Source: G051903925 sp051903925
GTDB taxonomy: Bacteria; Pseudomonadota; Alphaproteobacteria; Zavarziniales; Zavarziniaceae
Assembly (NCBI RefSeq): GCF_051903925.1
Contig: NZ_CP173678.1
Location: 248,001 to 312,000, forward strand
DNA: 64,000 nt
Reading direction: 5' to 3'
The notes beneath the pieces are model-generated. The model saw only the letters and a program-made list of their open reading frames with translations, ran no database searches and was not told the DNA's origin. A program made the position numbers and the translations under genes. This document shows, in pieces, positions 1 to 9,418 of the stretch. The first letter of the stretch is position 1, and each line of letters starts with the position of its first letter.

Positions 1-965
1 GCAGCGCGCTCAGCATCCCCGCGATCTGTGCCCCCATGTTCCTGGTCAGCGGTCCCGACCTGGTACGGGAAGCGTGCAAGGCCGGCGTGATCGGCGGCCT
101 GCCCCGCCAGAACGCGCGCAGCTTCGAGGAATTTTCCGGCTGGCTGCACACGATCAACGACGCCCTGTCGGCGCACCGCGACGCAACCGGCCAGCCCACG
201 GCCCCGATCGCCGTGAACCTGGCGACCCGGGTGCCGGATGACGAGCTCAACACCCATTTCGCGCTGTGCCGGCAGACGGGGGTCAAGGTCATCATCAGCG
301 TGGGCGGCGACCCCACCAACCTGATCGCCCGCGCGCATGAGCATGGGCTGAAGGTCTTCCACGACATCACCAGCCTGCGCTTTGCCGAGAAGGCGATCGC
401 TGCCGGCGCCGACGGGCTGAACTGCATTGGCGCGGGCGGGGGCGGCCATTCGGGCACGATCAGCCACTTGGCCCTGATCCGGAACGTACGCGCGATGTAC
501 GACGGCACCATCGTGCTGGCCGGGGCCGTGTCCGATGGCGCCACGATCCGCGCGGCCGAGGTGCTTGGCGCCGATCTCGCCTATCTGGGCACGCGCTTCA
601 TCGCCACGACGGAATCGGACGCGCCCCAGGAATACAAGGACCTGCTGGTCAGCCAGACCTCGTCCGACCTGATCTATACGGGCAAGGTTGCGGGCGTGCC
701 CGCCAACTGGATGGTCGAATCGATCAGGCGCGCGGGCCTCGACCCCGACAACCTGCCGGAGCCGCTGGGCCGCGGCATGCGCCACGACCACCTGCCCGAC
801 AGCGCCCAGCCGTGGAAGACGTTGTGGAGTGCCGGCCAGGGCATCGACCTGATCCACGACATTCCGACCACGGCCGAACTGGTGCGCCGCCTGGCCCGCG
901 AATATGTCGAGGCCTGCGCCGTCCCCGCCATGGTCGACGCCGCACGGCGCGTCGCCGCGGGCTGA
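1..965 (+). CDS. Nitronate monooxygenase family protein, 5'-truncated by window edge
   Basis: Flavin (FMN) TIM-barrel enzyme of the nitronate monooxygenase / 2-nitropropane dioxygenase family, which oxidises alkyl nitronates. The reading frame is open from base 3. The visible start resembles the conserved family N-terminus ending in an APMFLVSGP-type motif, so the ATG at 36 is internal and the true start lies left of the window. A glycine-rich GGGGHSGT segment holds the family's active-site histidine, and a later LGADLAYLGTRF segment fits the phosphate-binding end of the barrel. It faces the hydrolase at 1018 convergently. Family assignment is firm; the physiological substrate is unknown. Confidence 0.9.
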   Translation, partial: SALSIPAICAPMFLVSGPDLVREACKAGVIGGLPRQNARSFEEFSGWLHTINDALSAHRDATGQPTAPIAVNLATRVPDDELNTHFALCRQTGVKVIISVGGDPTNLIARAHEHGLKVFHDITSLRFAEKAIAAGADGLNCIGAGGGGHSGTISHLALIRNVRAMYDGTIVLAGAVSDGATIRAAEVLGADLAYLGTRFIATTESDAPQEYKDLLVSQTSSDLIYTGKVAGVPANWMVESIRRAGLDPDNLPEPLGRGMRHDHLPDSAQPWKTLWSAGQGIDLIHDIPTTAELVRRLAREYVEACAVPAMVDAARRVAAG

Positions 966-972
966 ATGCACT

Positions 973-1001
973 CCCTCCCCTATGCTTCGCACGGGGGAGG
1001 G
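973..1001. terminator. GC-rich hairpin between convergent genes
   Basis: An 8-bp perfect stem (973-980 with 994-1001) and a 13-base loop lie between two convergent stop codons. There is no T-tract on either strand, so it is at best a weak bidirectional terminator or a Rho-independent-like stabiliser of the mRNA ends. Confidence 0.4.
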
Positions 1002-1017
1002 TTCGTGGCGGCGCCCC

Positions 1018-1977
1018 CTACGCCTTCAGGTCCTCGCGGAAGAAGGCGAGGGCGGCGGCGATGACCTTGTCGCGGACCTCGTCGCGTTCCTTCAGCAACT
1101 CGTGCCTGGCGCCGCGGAAGCGGATGATGCGGCCCAGGGGCAGGCGACGCGCGGCGCGCTCGTGCGCGCTGGCCATCACCACCCGCTCGTCGGTCGAGGA
1201 CAGGATCAGCACCGGGACCTTGACCCGCACCAGCGTCTCGGTCCGCAGCAGCCACGATGTCGAGCGGCTGGCCGCCGCCAGCCAGCCCCAGGTGGGCCAG
1301 CCCAGCGCCAGCCTGGGCTCGGCCCGGACGAAGAACTCGTGGTCGGCAAAGCGCTCGGGATCGGTCGTCAGGTTGTTGCCGGCGAACTTGAACTCGTCAA
1401 AACGCCCCCCAGGTGCCCGCGTTTCCGGCGCCAGCAGGGCCATGCCACGGGCCACGGCGCGCATCACCGGCTGCAGCAGTTCGCCCGGCGCGAAGCGGGC
1501 GGCCAGCATGGGCGCGGACAGCGCCGCACGCGAGGCAATGCCCGGATGCTCCACCAGCGTCCGCAGCGAGACATGCCCGCCCATCGAATGGCCCAGCAGC
1601 ATGACGGGCCGGGGCATGTCGGCCGGCAGCACCCGCTTGATGAAGCCGACCAGGTCGGCCACGTGCAGGCGGAAATCGGTGATGTGCCCTAGCAGGCGGT
1701 CGGCCAGCGGCCGCTCGCTCAGGCCCTGGCCGCGCCAGTCGAAGCTGGCGACGGCAAAACCCGCATCCAGCAGGTCGGCCACCGTCTCGAAATGCTTCTC
1801 GATGTACTCGTTGCGGCCGTGGACCAGCACGACAGTGCGCGTGGCCCCCGCAGGGACCGGCCACAGGGCATAGCGCAGCCGCGCCCCGTCGGCCCCGTCG
1901 AACCAGTCGAAGCGCACGCCGGGCGGTGCCGTCCGCCGTCGCGCCGCGGGATCGACCACGCGCGCCGCCTCAGGCAT
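1018..1977 (-). CDS. Alpha/beta hydrolase (monoglyceride lipase / lysophospholipase type)
   Basis: Serine hydrolase of the Hydrolase_4 (monoacylglycerol lipase-like) family, 319 aa. The oxyanion-hole HG pair is near residues 53-54 and the nucleophile elbow GHSMGG places the catalytic serine at about residue 131. No signal peptide is seen, so it is probably cytoplasmic. I chose the ATG at 1977 because it lies just after the prfC stop at 1989, whereas the longer frame begins inside prfC with low-complexity arginine-rich sequence. It is probably cotranscribed with prfC. Lipid-ester hydrolysis follows from the family; the substrate is not known. Confidence 0.85.
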   Translation of the reverse strand: MPEAARVVDPAARRRTAPPGVRFDWFDGADGARLRYALWPVPAGATRTVVLVHGRNEYIEKHFETVADLLDAGFAVASFDWRGQGLSERPLADRLLGHITDFRLHVADLVGFIKRVLPADMPRPVMLLGHSMGGHVSLRTLVEHPGIASRAALSAPMLAARFAPGELLQPVMRAVARGMALLAPETRAPGGRFDEFKFAGNNLTTDPERFADHEFFVRAEPRLALGWPTWGWLAAASRSTSWLLRTETLVRVKVPVLILSSTDERVVMASAHERAARRLPLGRIIRFRGARHELLKERDEVRDKVIAAALAFFREDLKA

Positions 1978-1988
1978 GGCCGCGTGCC

Positions 1989-3593
1989 TCAGCCACCGGC
2001 GGCCTGGAGCGCGTGCTGCTCGCGCGTTTCGAGGAAGCGGACCATCGGCCAGTCGTCGCGCGCGCGCTGCAGGTACCACTGGTTGCGCGCCAGGTAGACC
2101 AGGGCGCCGTCATGATCCTCGGCGATGTTCGGCGCATTGGCGGCGACGAAGCGGTCGAGTGCCGCCTTGTCGTCCGAATCGACCCAGCGTGCCAGTTCGA
2201 AGGGGGCCCCCTCGAACTCGATCGGCAGGCCGTATTCGGCCCCCAGGCGCGAGCGCAGGACGTCGAACTGCAGCGGTCCCACCGCACCCACCACCCAGTC
2301 GCCGCCCAGGCGCCGACGGAAGACCTGCGACGCCCCCTCCTCCGCCAGCTGCTCCAGGGCGCGGCGCAGGTGCTTCACCTTCATCGGATCGTCCAGCTTG
2401 ACCCGGCGCAGCAGTTCGGGCGCGAAGCTGGGCACGCCCAGGAAGCGGATCTGCTCGCCCTCGGTCAGGCTGTCGCCGATGCGCAGCAGGCCATGGTTGG
2501 GGATGCCGATGATGTCCCCGGCATAAGCCTCGTCCGCCACGTCGCGGTCGCCCGCCATGAACAGGACGGGGGCATTGATCGCGATCTGCCGCTCGGTCCG
2601 GATGTGGCGCAGCTTCATGCCGCGCTTGAAATGGCCGGAGCACAGGCGGACGAAGGCGACGCGGTCGCGGTGGTTGGGATCCATGTTGGCCTGGATCTTG
2701 AACACGAAGCCCGAGACCTTGTTCTCGGACGGCTCCACGCTGCGCGGCTCGGCCGGCTGCGGCCGTGGGCTGGGGGCGAGGCGCGCCAGCCCCTCCAGCA
2801 GTTCCTGCACCCCGAAATTGCGCAAGGCAGAACCGAAGAACACGGGCGTCAGGTGCCCTTCGCGGTAGGACTTCAGGTCGAAGGCCGGCGACAACCCCTG
2901 CGCCAGCTCGACCTCCTCCCGCATCTTGGCGACCAGCGCCTCCGGCACACGGGCATCGATCCGCGGGTCACCCAGGCCCGCCACCGCCTCGGTCGTCGGC
3001 CGGCGGTCGCCATTGCGGTCGATCAGGATCAGCCGGTCCTGGTAGAGGTCGTAGCAGCCATGGAAGTCGCGGCCCGAGCCGATGGGCCACGTGGCGGGCG
3101 AGGCATCCAGTGCCAGCGTCTTCTCGATCTCGTCCAGCAGGTCGAAGGGCTCGCGCGCCTCGCGGTCCATCTTGTTGATGAAGGTGATGATCGGCACGTC
3201 GCGCATGCGGCAGACCTCGAACAGCTTGCGCGTTCGTGCCTCGATGCCCTTGGCGGCGTCGATCACCATCACCGCGCTGTCGACCGCGGTCAGGGTGCGA
3301 TAGGTGTCCTCGCTGAAATCCTCGTGGCCCGGCGTGTCCAGCAGGTTGAAGGTGCAGCCGTCATGTTCGAACGTCATGACCGACGCGGTGACCGAGATGC
3401 CGCGCTCCTGCTCGACCTTCAGCCAGTCGGAGCGGGCGCGGCGCTGGTCGCCGCGCGCCTTGACCGCACCGGCCAGCTGCACCGCACCGCCGAACAGCAG
3501 CAGTTTCTCGGTCAGCGTGGTCTTGCCCGCGTCCGGATGGCTGATGATGGCAAAGGTCCGCCGCGTCGCCACGGCATGGGAAAGCGTATCCAC
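1989..3593 (-). CDS. prfC: Peptide chain release factor 3 (RF3)
   Basis: Translational GTPase that removes RF1/RF2 from the ribosome after peptide release. The G1 motif HPDAGKTT lies at residues 19-26, followed by switch motif DTPGHEDF, the G4 motif NKMD, and EF-Tu-like and RF3 C-terminal domains. About 534 aa is normal for RF3. The start is uncertain between TTG at 3596 and GTG at 3593; an AGGA five bases upstream of the GTG favours the latter. The hydrolase at 1018-1977 follows 11 bases downstream. Confidence 0.95.
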   Translation of the reverse strand: MDTLSHAVATRRTFAIISHPDAGKTTLTEKLLLFGGAVQLAGAVKARGDQRRARSDWLKVEQERGISVTASVMTFEHDGCTFNLLDTPGHEDFSEDTYRTLTAVDSAVMVIDAAKGIEARTRKLFEVCRMRDVPIITFINKMDREAREPFDLLDEIEKTLALDASPATWPIGSGRDFHGCYDLYQDRLILIDRNGDRRPTTEAVAGLGDPRIDARVPEALVAKMREEVELAQGLSPAFDLKSYREGHLTPVFFGSALRNFGVQELLEGLARLAPSPRPQPAEPRSVEPSENKVSGFVFKIQANMDPNHRDRVAFVRLCSGHFKRGMKLRHIRTERQIAINAPVLFMAGDRDVADEAYAGDIIGIPNHGLLRIGDSLTEGEQIRFLGVPSFAPELLRRVKLDDPMKVKHLRRALEQLAEEGASQVFRRRLGGDWVVGAVGPLQFDVLRSRLGAEYGLPIEFEGAPFELARWVDSDDKAALDRFVAANAPNIAEDHDGALVYLARNQWYLQRARDDWPMVRFLETREQHALQAAGG

Positions 3594-3747
3594 CAAAGTC
3601 CTGCAACCAGGGGCGCGATGCCATGGCGGGTCATGACGGGACCCGGCATTCGCGCGATCATCCTGGGGAACCTGACCAATGCCGACCGAATGTGCAAGGG
3701 GGGCGGGGCGCAGGACGCCCCTGCCGGTATCGAAGGTCGGGCCGGCC

Positions 3748-4800
3748 TCAGGCGGCGGCGGCCTGCTGCACGTTGGCCTCCGCCTCCAGGCGGCGGCGTG
3801 GCAGCGACTGGGGATAGGCCTGCTGCAGGAAGGCGATCATCCTCTCCCGCATCTCGCAGCGCAGGTCGAAGGCACTGCCCGCGTTCGCCGCGCTGACCAG
3901 CATGCGGATCTCCATCGTCGTCTCGCGGAAGTCGGTCACGGCCAGGTTGACGACCTGGCCGTCCCACAGGGGCGAGGCCTTGGCCAGTTCCTCGAGCTTG
4001 GCCCGCAGCACCGATACCGGCGCCGAATAGTCGACATAGATCATCACCGTGCCGATCAGGCTGGCATTCTCGCGCGTCCAGTTCTGGAAAGGCTCCTCGA
4101 TGAAGCGGGCCAGCGGCACGATCAGGCGGCGCCAGTCCCAGCAGCGGATCACGACATAGGTCGAGGTGATCTCCTCAACCCGGCCCCATTCGCCCTCGAT
4201 CAGCAGGGCGTCGTCGATCCGGATCGGCTGGGTGATGGCCAGCTGGATCCCTGCGATCAGGTTCTTCAGCAGCGGCTGCAGCGCCAGGCCCACGACGATG
4301 CCGGCGGCACCGCCCGCGGCCAGCAGCGTGACGCCCACCTCCCGCACCGCCTCGAACGTCATCAGGGCGATGGCGACCGTGATCACGACGATGACGATGT
4401 CCATCACCCGCCGCAGGATCCGCGTCTGGGTGACGTGCTTGCGCGCAAGCAGGTTGTCCTCGGTGTCCAGCTTGAACCGCCGCATGTAGAGCGTGGTCCA
4501 GATATGCAGGGCACTGATCGCGGCCCAGCCCACCAGGCCGATGAAACAGACAAGCATCACATGGCGCAACGCCCCGGCCTGCACCGGGCTGAGGGGCGCG
4601 ATGGTGGCGCCGAAGCTGACCCCGCCCATGATCAGGGCCAGCCGCACCGGACCCGACAGACGCTGCACCAGCGATCGCCACAGCAGGTCGCGGTCGCGCA
4701 CCAGCCGGGTCATGGCGCCCAGCACGGCCTGGTGGATGGCCAGGGCGACGACCACCGTCGCGCCCAGGATGACAAGACTGATCACACTTGCGGGTATCAA
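3748..4800 (-). CDS. Mechanosensitive ion channel of the MscS family
   Basis: Inner-membrane small-conductance mechanosensitive channel homologue of about 350 aa. Several hydrophobic helices occupy the first half. A glycine/alanine-rich pore-lining helix (around AAGGAAGIVVGLALQPLLKN) precedes the beta-domain segment that begins QPIRIDDALLIEGEWG, the standard MscS layout. I chose a TTG start at 4800 because a GGGAGG sits nine bases upstream; the frame extends to an ATG at 4881, but the extra 27 residues are unlike the family. Expected role: release of solutes on hypo-osmotic shock. Confidence 0.85.
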   Translation of the reverse strand: MIPASVISLVILGATVVVALAIHQAVLGAMTRLVRDRDLLWRSLVQRLSGPVRLALIMGGVSFGATIAPLSPVQAGALRHVMLVCFIGLVGWAAISALHIWTTLYMRRFKLDTEDNLLARKHVTQTRILRRVMDIVIVVITVAIALMTFEAVREVGVTLLAAGGAAGIVVGLALQPLLKNLIAGIQLAITQPIRIDDALLIEGEWGRVEEITSTYVVIRCWDWRRLIVPLARFIEEPFQNWTRENASLIGTVMIYVDYSAPVSVLRAKLEELAKASPLWDGQVVNLAVTDFRETTMEIRMLVSAANAGSAFDLRCEMRERMIAFLQQAYPQSLPRRRLEAEANVQQAAAA

Positions 4801-4898
4801 CGCGCTGCACCTCCCTCGGTTGGCGGCTCCCTGCCCCAACCCCGCTGCAGCGCAACAATTCCATCCGGGCAGGCAATTCACCCCCTAGGGGGCCGCGG

Positions 4899-5315
4899 TC
4901 ACGGTTGACGGAGGCGGGCCTGTTCGCGCTCCAGGGCGCGGATCCGTTCATCCAGGACGCGGTCTGCTTCGTCCAGGCGGCGCTCCAGCTGGTCGAAGCG
5001 GCGATAGCGCTCCGCGCCCAGCTCGTCCAGGGCCGCACGGCGGTGCACGACGCCCAGGTCTGGCCGGCGTTCCAGTTCGGCGCGGCGGCGGTCGAATTCC
5101 TCGGCGATGCGGCGACCCTCGTCCGCGACCTGACGCTGAACCTCGTCGCGCCGGCGCAGCGCCTCGTCGTGCTGGCGGTCCAGGTCCGCTGACTGACGCT
5201 GCTGCTCCGCCGCGCGGCGGGCCTCAGCCGGCGCCCCACCGCCCCAGGGATCGGCCAGGACAGGACTGGCAGCCAGCGCCAGCGCCACGAGCAAGGATCC
5301 GAATGTGCCGCGCAT
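4899..5315 (-). CDS. Exported coiled-coil protein of unknown function
   Basis: 138 aa from the ATG at 5315, which has a GGAG upstream. A signal peptide of about 21 residues ends in VLA before DPWGG. The rest is almost entirely charged (Arg, Glu, Asp, Gln) with heptad-like spacing of leucine and alanine, so a long periplasmic coiled coil is likely. I recognise no family. It lies upstream of the MscS-type gene on the same strand with a gap of about 100 bases. Confidence 0.65.
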   Translation of the reverse strand: MRGTFGSLLVALALAASPVLADPWGGGAPAEARRAAEQQRQSADLDRQHDEALRRRDEVQRQVADEGRRIAEEFDRRRAELERRPDLGVVHRRAALDELGAERYRRFDQLERRLDEADRVLDERIRALEREQARLRQP

Positions 5316-5435
5316 CGCCTCCGCTCCGGTCACGGTCCGGCCGCCAGCGACCGGCCCCGGCACCAACCATTTTCAGGGATCCGCACCAGCGGCCTTGACG
5401 CGCGGACGCCTGCGGGATTAGACAACGCCGCCTGT

Positions 5436-5513
5436 GGCGGGTGTAGCTCAGTTGGTTAGAGCGCCAGATTGTGGCTTTGGAGGTCGCCGGTTCGATCCCG
5501 GTCACTCGCCCCA
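5436..5513 (+). tRNA. tRNA-His (GTG anticodon)
   Basis: Full cloverleaf: 7-bp acceptor stem, D arm, anticodon loop TTGTGGC with anticodon GTG, T arm with TTCGATC. A templated extra G at the 5' end (5436) faces C73 (5510), the histidine identity element, and CCA is encoded at 5511-5513. Confidence 0.95.
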
Positions 5514-5575
5514 GTTCTCCTTCAGCCGGACAGTGGCGCGTTGCCCCTGCCCAGTCCGGCGGGAAGCGGTCCCGG

Positions 5576-5794
5576 TCAGGGGCCGATGAAGAAGATCGCC
5601 GCCAGGACCAGGACGGCCATGGCGACCGAGATCCCTAGCACATAGCGCATCGCGCCAACCTTCACGCCCTGCCGGGCCTCGGTCGGATTGAGCTTTGCCG
5701 GATCCTCATGGGTATGGGGAAGGGCACCGTGCATGACGGCGGCCTGCGGCGTCGTGGGGTTGGGGGGCGTCGCATAGGTGTCGGCGCGGTTCAT
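5576..5794 (-). CDS. Small single-pass membrane protein
   Basis: 72 aa. The N-terminal half is polar and proline-rich; the C-terminus is one hydrophobic helix of about 20 residues ending in GP, which suggests a tail-anchored inner-membrane protein. I recognise no family. The ATG at 5794 is the only reasonable start. It is probably genuine because its composition and stop placement fit a real small protein, but the call rests on those features alone. Confidence 0.55.
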   Translation of the reverse strand: MNRADTYATPPNPTTPQAAVMHGALPHTHEDPAKLNPTEARQGVKVGAMRYVLGISVAMAVLVLAAIFFIGP

Positions 5795-5912
5795 GGCGCA
5801 TCTCCCGTATCTGGTCCATCTGCCGGGTCCAACGGGATCAGGCGGAAGGGGTTCCGAACGGGATGGGGCGCCCGCGCCAAAGACGACGCGTCAGCCGCGC
5901 ACTATCGCGACG

Positions 5913-6737
5913 TCAGAGCAGGGCGTAGCGGCTGTTCTCCCGGGCGACGATCGCATTGTCCCAGGCATAGCGGGCATCGCTCTCGATCCGCTCCATGATC
6001 AGGTCCTCATGATCGGGATCATGGTGGAAGATCATCAGCCGCTTGGCATTGGCCTGGCGGCACAGGCGCACGCCTTCTTCCCAGGTCGAATGGCCCCAGC
6101 CGATCTTCGACGGGAATTCCTTGTCGGTGTAGGTCGAGTCGTAGATGACGAGGTCAGCCCCCTCGATCAGGGCCAGGACGTTCTCGTCCGGCTTGCCGAT
6201 CACGTGCTCGGTATCGGTGACATAGCAGAGCGAACGGCCCTGGTATTCTAGGCGATAGGCGGTCGCACTGTCGGGGTGGTTCAGGACGCAGGTCCGCACC
6301 TTGATCCCGCCACCCAGCGAGAACGTATCGCCGGCGTTGAAATCCTCGAACTCCAGCCGCGCGTTCATGATCTCGATCGGCACGGGGAAGGTCGGATGGG
6401 CCATCTGGCCCGACAGGACGTTGTGGATCCCCCCCTTGCCCGCGAGGTGGCCCGCCATGATGGTGAACGAGCGGTTCGAATCGAAGGCCGGGGCAAAGAA
6501 CGGAAAGCCGTTAATGTGGTCCCAGTGGGTATGGGAGAACAGGATGTGCGCATGGTTCAGCGTCCGCTTCAGGAACCAATGCCCCAGGTTCCGGATGCCG
6601 GTGCCTGCATCCAGGATGACCCGTCGGCCGCCCATGGACACTTCCACGCAGGAGGTGTTGCCGCCAAACGCGATGTGCCGCGAGCCGGGGCATGCAATGC
6701 TTCCCCGAACGCCCCAGAACTTGACCTTGAACGACAT
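5913..6737 (-). CDS. MBL-fold metallo-hydrolase
   Basis: 274 aa cytoplasmic metallo-beta-lactamase-fold hydrolase. The N-terminus KVKFWGVRGSI and the metal motif THWDH at residues 70-74 match the PhnP / lipoate-type and cyclic-nucleotide phosphodiesterase-like branch; later histidine/aspartate ligands are seen around LNHPD, YVTDTEH and FHHDP. A second-messenger or phosphodiester hydrolase function is possible for this branch but is inference. It is divergent from the LPS cluster at 6921. Confidence 0.85.
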   Translation of the reverse strand: MSFKVKFWGVRGSIACPGSRHIAFGGNTSCVEVSMGGRRVILDAGTGIRNLGHWFLKRTLNHAHILFSHTHWDHINGFPFFAPAFDSNRSFTIMAGHLAGKGGIHNVLSGQMAHPTFPVPIEIMNARLEFEDFNAGDTFSLGGGIKVRTCVLNHPDSATAYRLEYQGRSLCYVTDTEHVIGKPDENVLALIEGADLVIYDSTYTDKEFPSKIGWGHSTWEEGVRLCRQANAKRLMIFHHDPDHEDLIMERIESDARYAWDNAIVARENSRYALL

Positions 6738-6819
6738 CGCCCCCCTCGACGTGCATAGTCGACGACAACCACCCGCGGGCGCACGTTCACGCCGTCTCGG
6801 CCGGGCGCCAACCCATCAC

Positions 6820-6846
6820 GCCTCTGCCGTTGATTTAGGCAGAGGC
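6820..6846. promoter_or_regulatory. 9-bp perfect inverted repeat in a divergent intergenic region
   Basis: GCCTCTGCC and its exact complement are separated by nine bases, 83 bases upstream of the MBL-fold gene and 74 bases upstream of the LPS cluster. It could be an operator or a leader hairpin. No adjoining T-tract is seen. Confidence 0.35.
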
Positions 6847-6920
6847 CGAGGCCGCAAACAAGCCCCGCTTGAGCACGATTCCTTGACCTGTGACAGCCGG
6901 CATCCCGCCCGGGGCAGGGC

Positions 6921-8447
6921 GTGACGCAGGCCGCGCGGCAGGCCTTTCCACCGGCACTTCCAGGCCTGCCGGCCGATACCCGCTGGGGCCCGGGCGCAAT
7001 GGCCGGACTGGTGCTTCTGTTCCTGGCGGTGCACGTCGCCTTGCGGCTCGTCCTGACGGCCAATGCCGGGTCCGACGACGTGGAGCAGATCGTGCTCAGC
7101 CAGGCGCTGCGCCTGGACTATGGCGCTGGTCAGGCCCCGCTCTATCCGTGGCTTCTGTACCCGCTGGTCCAGGCGTTCGGTCCCGGTCTGCTTGCGCTTG
7201 GCCTGCTGCGCTATGGGCTGGTGGCGCTGCTGCACCTTTTCCTGTACCTGGCGGCGCGGCACCTCGTCGTCGACCCGCGGCTGCAGGTGGCCGCGGCCTG
7301 GTCGCCCGTGCTGCTCTATCCCATCGGCTGGCGCCTGCACGAGGCGGACGCGACCGGCGTCCTGGCCGCCAGCCTGGTCGCCGCGATGCTGTGGCTGGTC
7401 CTGCGCCTGCTGGAGCGACGGGACTGGCCGGGCTTCGGGGGCCTGGCGCTGGTCGTCGGGCTGGGCGTCCTGGCGCAGGACTGGTTCGCCTTTGCGGCGG
7501 CGGGCCTGGCCCTGGCGCTGGCCTGGGGGGCAGAGGGCCGGACCCTGCTGCGCGACCGGCGGGTGCTGCTGATCGCGGCGGCCGCGGCGGGCGCGGGGGC
7601 TGTGCGGCTGGCAGGGGCCGCACCCTGGCCCGGCCTGGCGCCGCCCGGCGACTGGCCAGCGGCGCTGGGCGCGCTGCTCTTGGTGCCGGTCCTGGGGGCA
7701 TTTCCCCTGTGGCCGCTGGCCGCCGCCCTGCTGCCCCAGGCCTGGCGCGGGACGGCGCTGCGGGGCGACCCCCGGCCCGAGCGTGGCGGTCGCACGCTGC
7801 TCCTGGCGCCGGCGGCAACGCTGGCCCTGGCGGCGCCCTGGGTCGTCCTGGTCGGCCAGGGCGATGCCCTGACGTTTCGCCTGTACCCGGCGCTGCTGCC
7901 CTGGTGCCTGTGGCTGTTCTGGCGGTTGGAGCGGACGGGCTGGCAACTCCGCCAGGTGCGCGCCCTTGCCCTGGTGCTGGGGCTGGCGGCGCTGGCCGCC
8001 GTGGTTGCCAGGGTGCTGCAGCCCGACATCGGCATCCTGGTGTGCAAGGCGTGCCGCATGCAGATGCCCTATGCCGCGTTCACCGCGGGCCCGGCACAGG
8101 CCGGCTTCACCGGGCGCGGCCTGATCCTGGGGGGCGATGCCTATGTCGCGGGGAACCTGCGCATGGCCTATCCCCTGGCCCGGGTGGAGACCCCTGCCCT
8201 GCCAGGCCTTTCGGCGCCGTCAGGCACGCCTGGGGCATGCCTGGCCGCGTGGCACGGGCTGGAGGATGATGCCATGCCTGCCGCCCTGGCCGGGCGGCTG
8301 CGGGACCATGGCGTGGATCCGGCCACCCTGCCGCCGCCCGTGACGGTGCGGGCCCTGCTGCGCGGTTCAGGCACGGCGCTGGCCCCTGCCCGCCCGGTGG
8401 GCATGCGCTTCATCCTGGTGCCAGGCGGCCGCGGGACCTGCCGGTGA
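6921..8447 (+). CDS. GT39/ArnT-like integral membrane glycosyltransferase
   Basis: 508 aa, about ten or more hydrophobic helices. The first periplasmic loop carries SDDVEQ (residues 51-56) and QAPLYPWL (71-78), the acidic pair and downstream motif of lipid-linked-sugar transferases of family GT39 (ArnT, protein mannosyltransferases). It probably uses a polyprenyl-phosphate sugar to decorate lipid A or the LPS core on the periplasmic face. It is the first gene of an LPS core cluster and its TGA overlaps the next gene's GTG. Confidence 0.8.
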   Translation: MTQAARQAFPPALPGLPADTRWGPGAMAGLVLLFLAVHVALRLVLTANAGSDDVEQIVLSQALRLDYGAGQAPLYPWLLYPLVQAFGPGLLALGLLRYGLVALLHLFLYLAARHLVVDPRLQVAAAWSPVLLYPIGWRLHEADATGVLAASLVAAMLWLVLRLLERRDWPGFGGLALVVGLGVLAQDWFAFAAAGLALALAWGAEGRTLLRDRRVLLIAAAAAGAGAVRLAGAAPWPGLAPPGDWPAALGALLLVPVLGAFPLWPLAAALLPQAWRGTALRGDPRPERGGRTLLLAPAATLALAAPWVVLVGQGDALTFRLYPALLPWCLWLFWRLERTGWQLRQVRALALVLGLAALAAVVARVLQPDIGILVCKACRMQMPYAAFTAGPAQAGFTGRGLILGGDAYVAGNLRMAYPLARVETPALPGLSAPSGTPGACLAAWHGLEDDAMPAALAGRLRDHGVDPATLPPPVTVRALLRGSGTALAPARPVGMRFILVPGGRGTCR

Positions 8448-9418
8448 GCGCCCGCGTGCTGATCGTGGCGCCCGCCTGGCTTGGTGACATGATGATGTGC
8501 CAGGGCCTGGTCGCTGGCCTGAAGCAGGCGGGGCGCGCGCGCAGCGTCCATCTGCTCTGTCCGCCGGCGACGGCGCCGCTGGCGCGCCTCCTGCCCCAGG
8601 TCGACGGGGTCGAGGTGCTGGAGGCGGGACACGGCGACCTGGCGCTGCGCCGGCGGCTGGCCCTGGGGCGGGCGCTGCGCGGCCGCTTCGACTGGGCGAT
8701 CGTCCTGCCCCGCAGCTTCAAGGCGGCGCTGGTGCCCTGGGCCGCCCGCATAGCCCGGCGCACGGGTTACGCGGCCGAGGGGCGTGCCATGCTGCTGACC
8801 GAACGGCCCCGGCCGTCCGCCTCGCGCCGCACCTTCGACCGCTTCCTGCACCTGGGCGGCGTTCCGGACGCGCCCTGGCCCCGCCTTTCCGTGGCGCCGG
8901 CGGCAACGGCGCAGACCCTGGACGCGCTGGCCATCGCGCCGCCGCCGCGGCCCCCTGCCATCCTGTGCCCGGGCGGCGACTATGGCCCGGCCAAGCGCTG
9001 GCCGGTCGCGCACTTCGCCGAACTGGGCCGCCTGCTGGCCGCGCGGGGAGAGCCGGTGTGGGTCCTTGGCGGCGCATCCGAGGCCGAGGCCGGCCAGGCG
9101 ATCCACCGGGCCTGCGGGGCTGTCGACTTGACCGGCCGGACGACGATCGCCCAGGCGGCCGCCCTGCTGGCCATGGCAGGGCGCGTCTTCACCAACGATT
9201 CGGGCCTGATGCACGTGGCGGCGGCCCTGGCGGTGCCGGTCGTCGCCCTCTATGGCCCCTCGTCGCCGGACCTGACACCGCCGCTGAGCATCCTGGCGGA
9301 GGTCCGGACTTTGGCGCTGCCCTGCCAGCCCTGCTTCAAGCGGCACTGTCCGCTGGCGCATCATCGCTGCCTGCGCGACCTGGAGCCCAGCGCGGTGCTG
9401 GAGGACGCCGCGGCATGA
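8444..9418 (+). CDS. waaF: ADP-heptose--LPS heptosyltransferase II (WaaF-like, GT9)
   Basis: 324 aa, GT9 family. The N-terminal LIVAPAWLGDMMM region and the C-terminal FTNDSGLMHVAAALAVPVVALYGPSSP nucleotide-sugar site are typical, as is the cysteine-rich tail CFKRHCPLAHHRC seen in WaaF. It adds the second heptose to the inner LPS core in the cytoplasm. GTG start overlapping the previous stop (GTGA), so translation is probably coupled. Confidence 0.88.
   Translation: MSARVLIVAPAWLGDMMMCQGLVAGLKQAGRARSVHLLCPPATAPLARLLPQVDGVEVLEAGHGDLALRRRLALGRALRGRFDWAIVLPRSFKAALVPWAARIARRTGYAAEGRAMLLTERPRPSASRRTFDRFLHLGGVPDAPWPRLSVAPAATAQTLDALAIAPPPRPPAILCPGGDYGPAKRWPVAHFAELGRLLAARGEPVWVLGGASEAEAGQAIHRACGAVDLTGRTTIAQAAALLAMAGRVFTNDSGLMHVAAALAVPVVALYGPSSPDLTPPLSILAEVRTLALPCQPCFKRHCPLAHHRCLRDLEPSAVLEDAAA

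Noticed and set aside
1926..3896. A 656-codon plus-strand frame opposite prfC
   Set aside because: Antisense shadow of the RF3 gene created by high GC; it has no recognisable domain.
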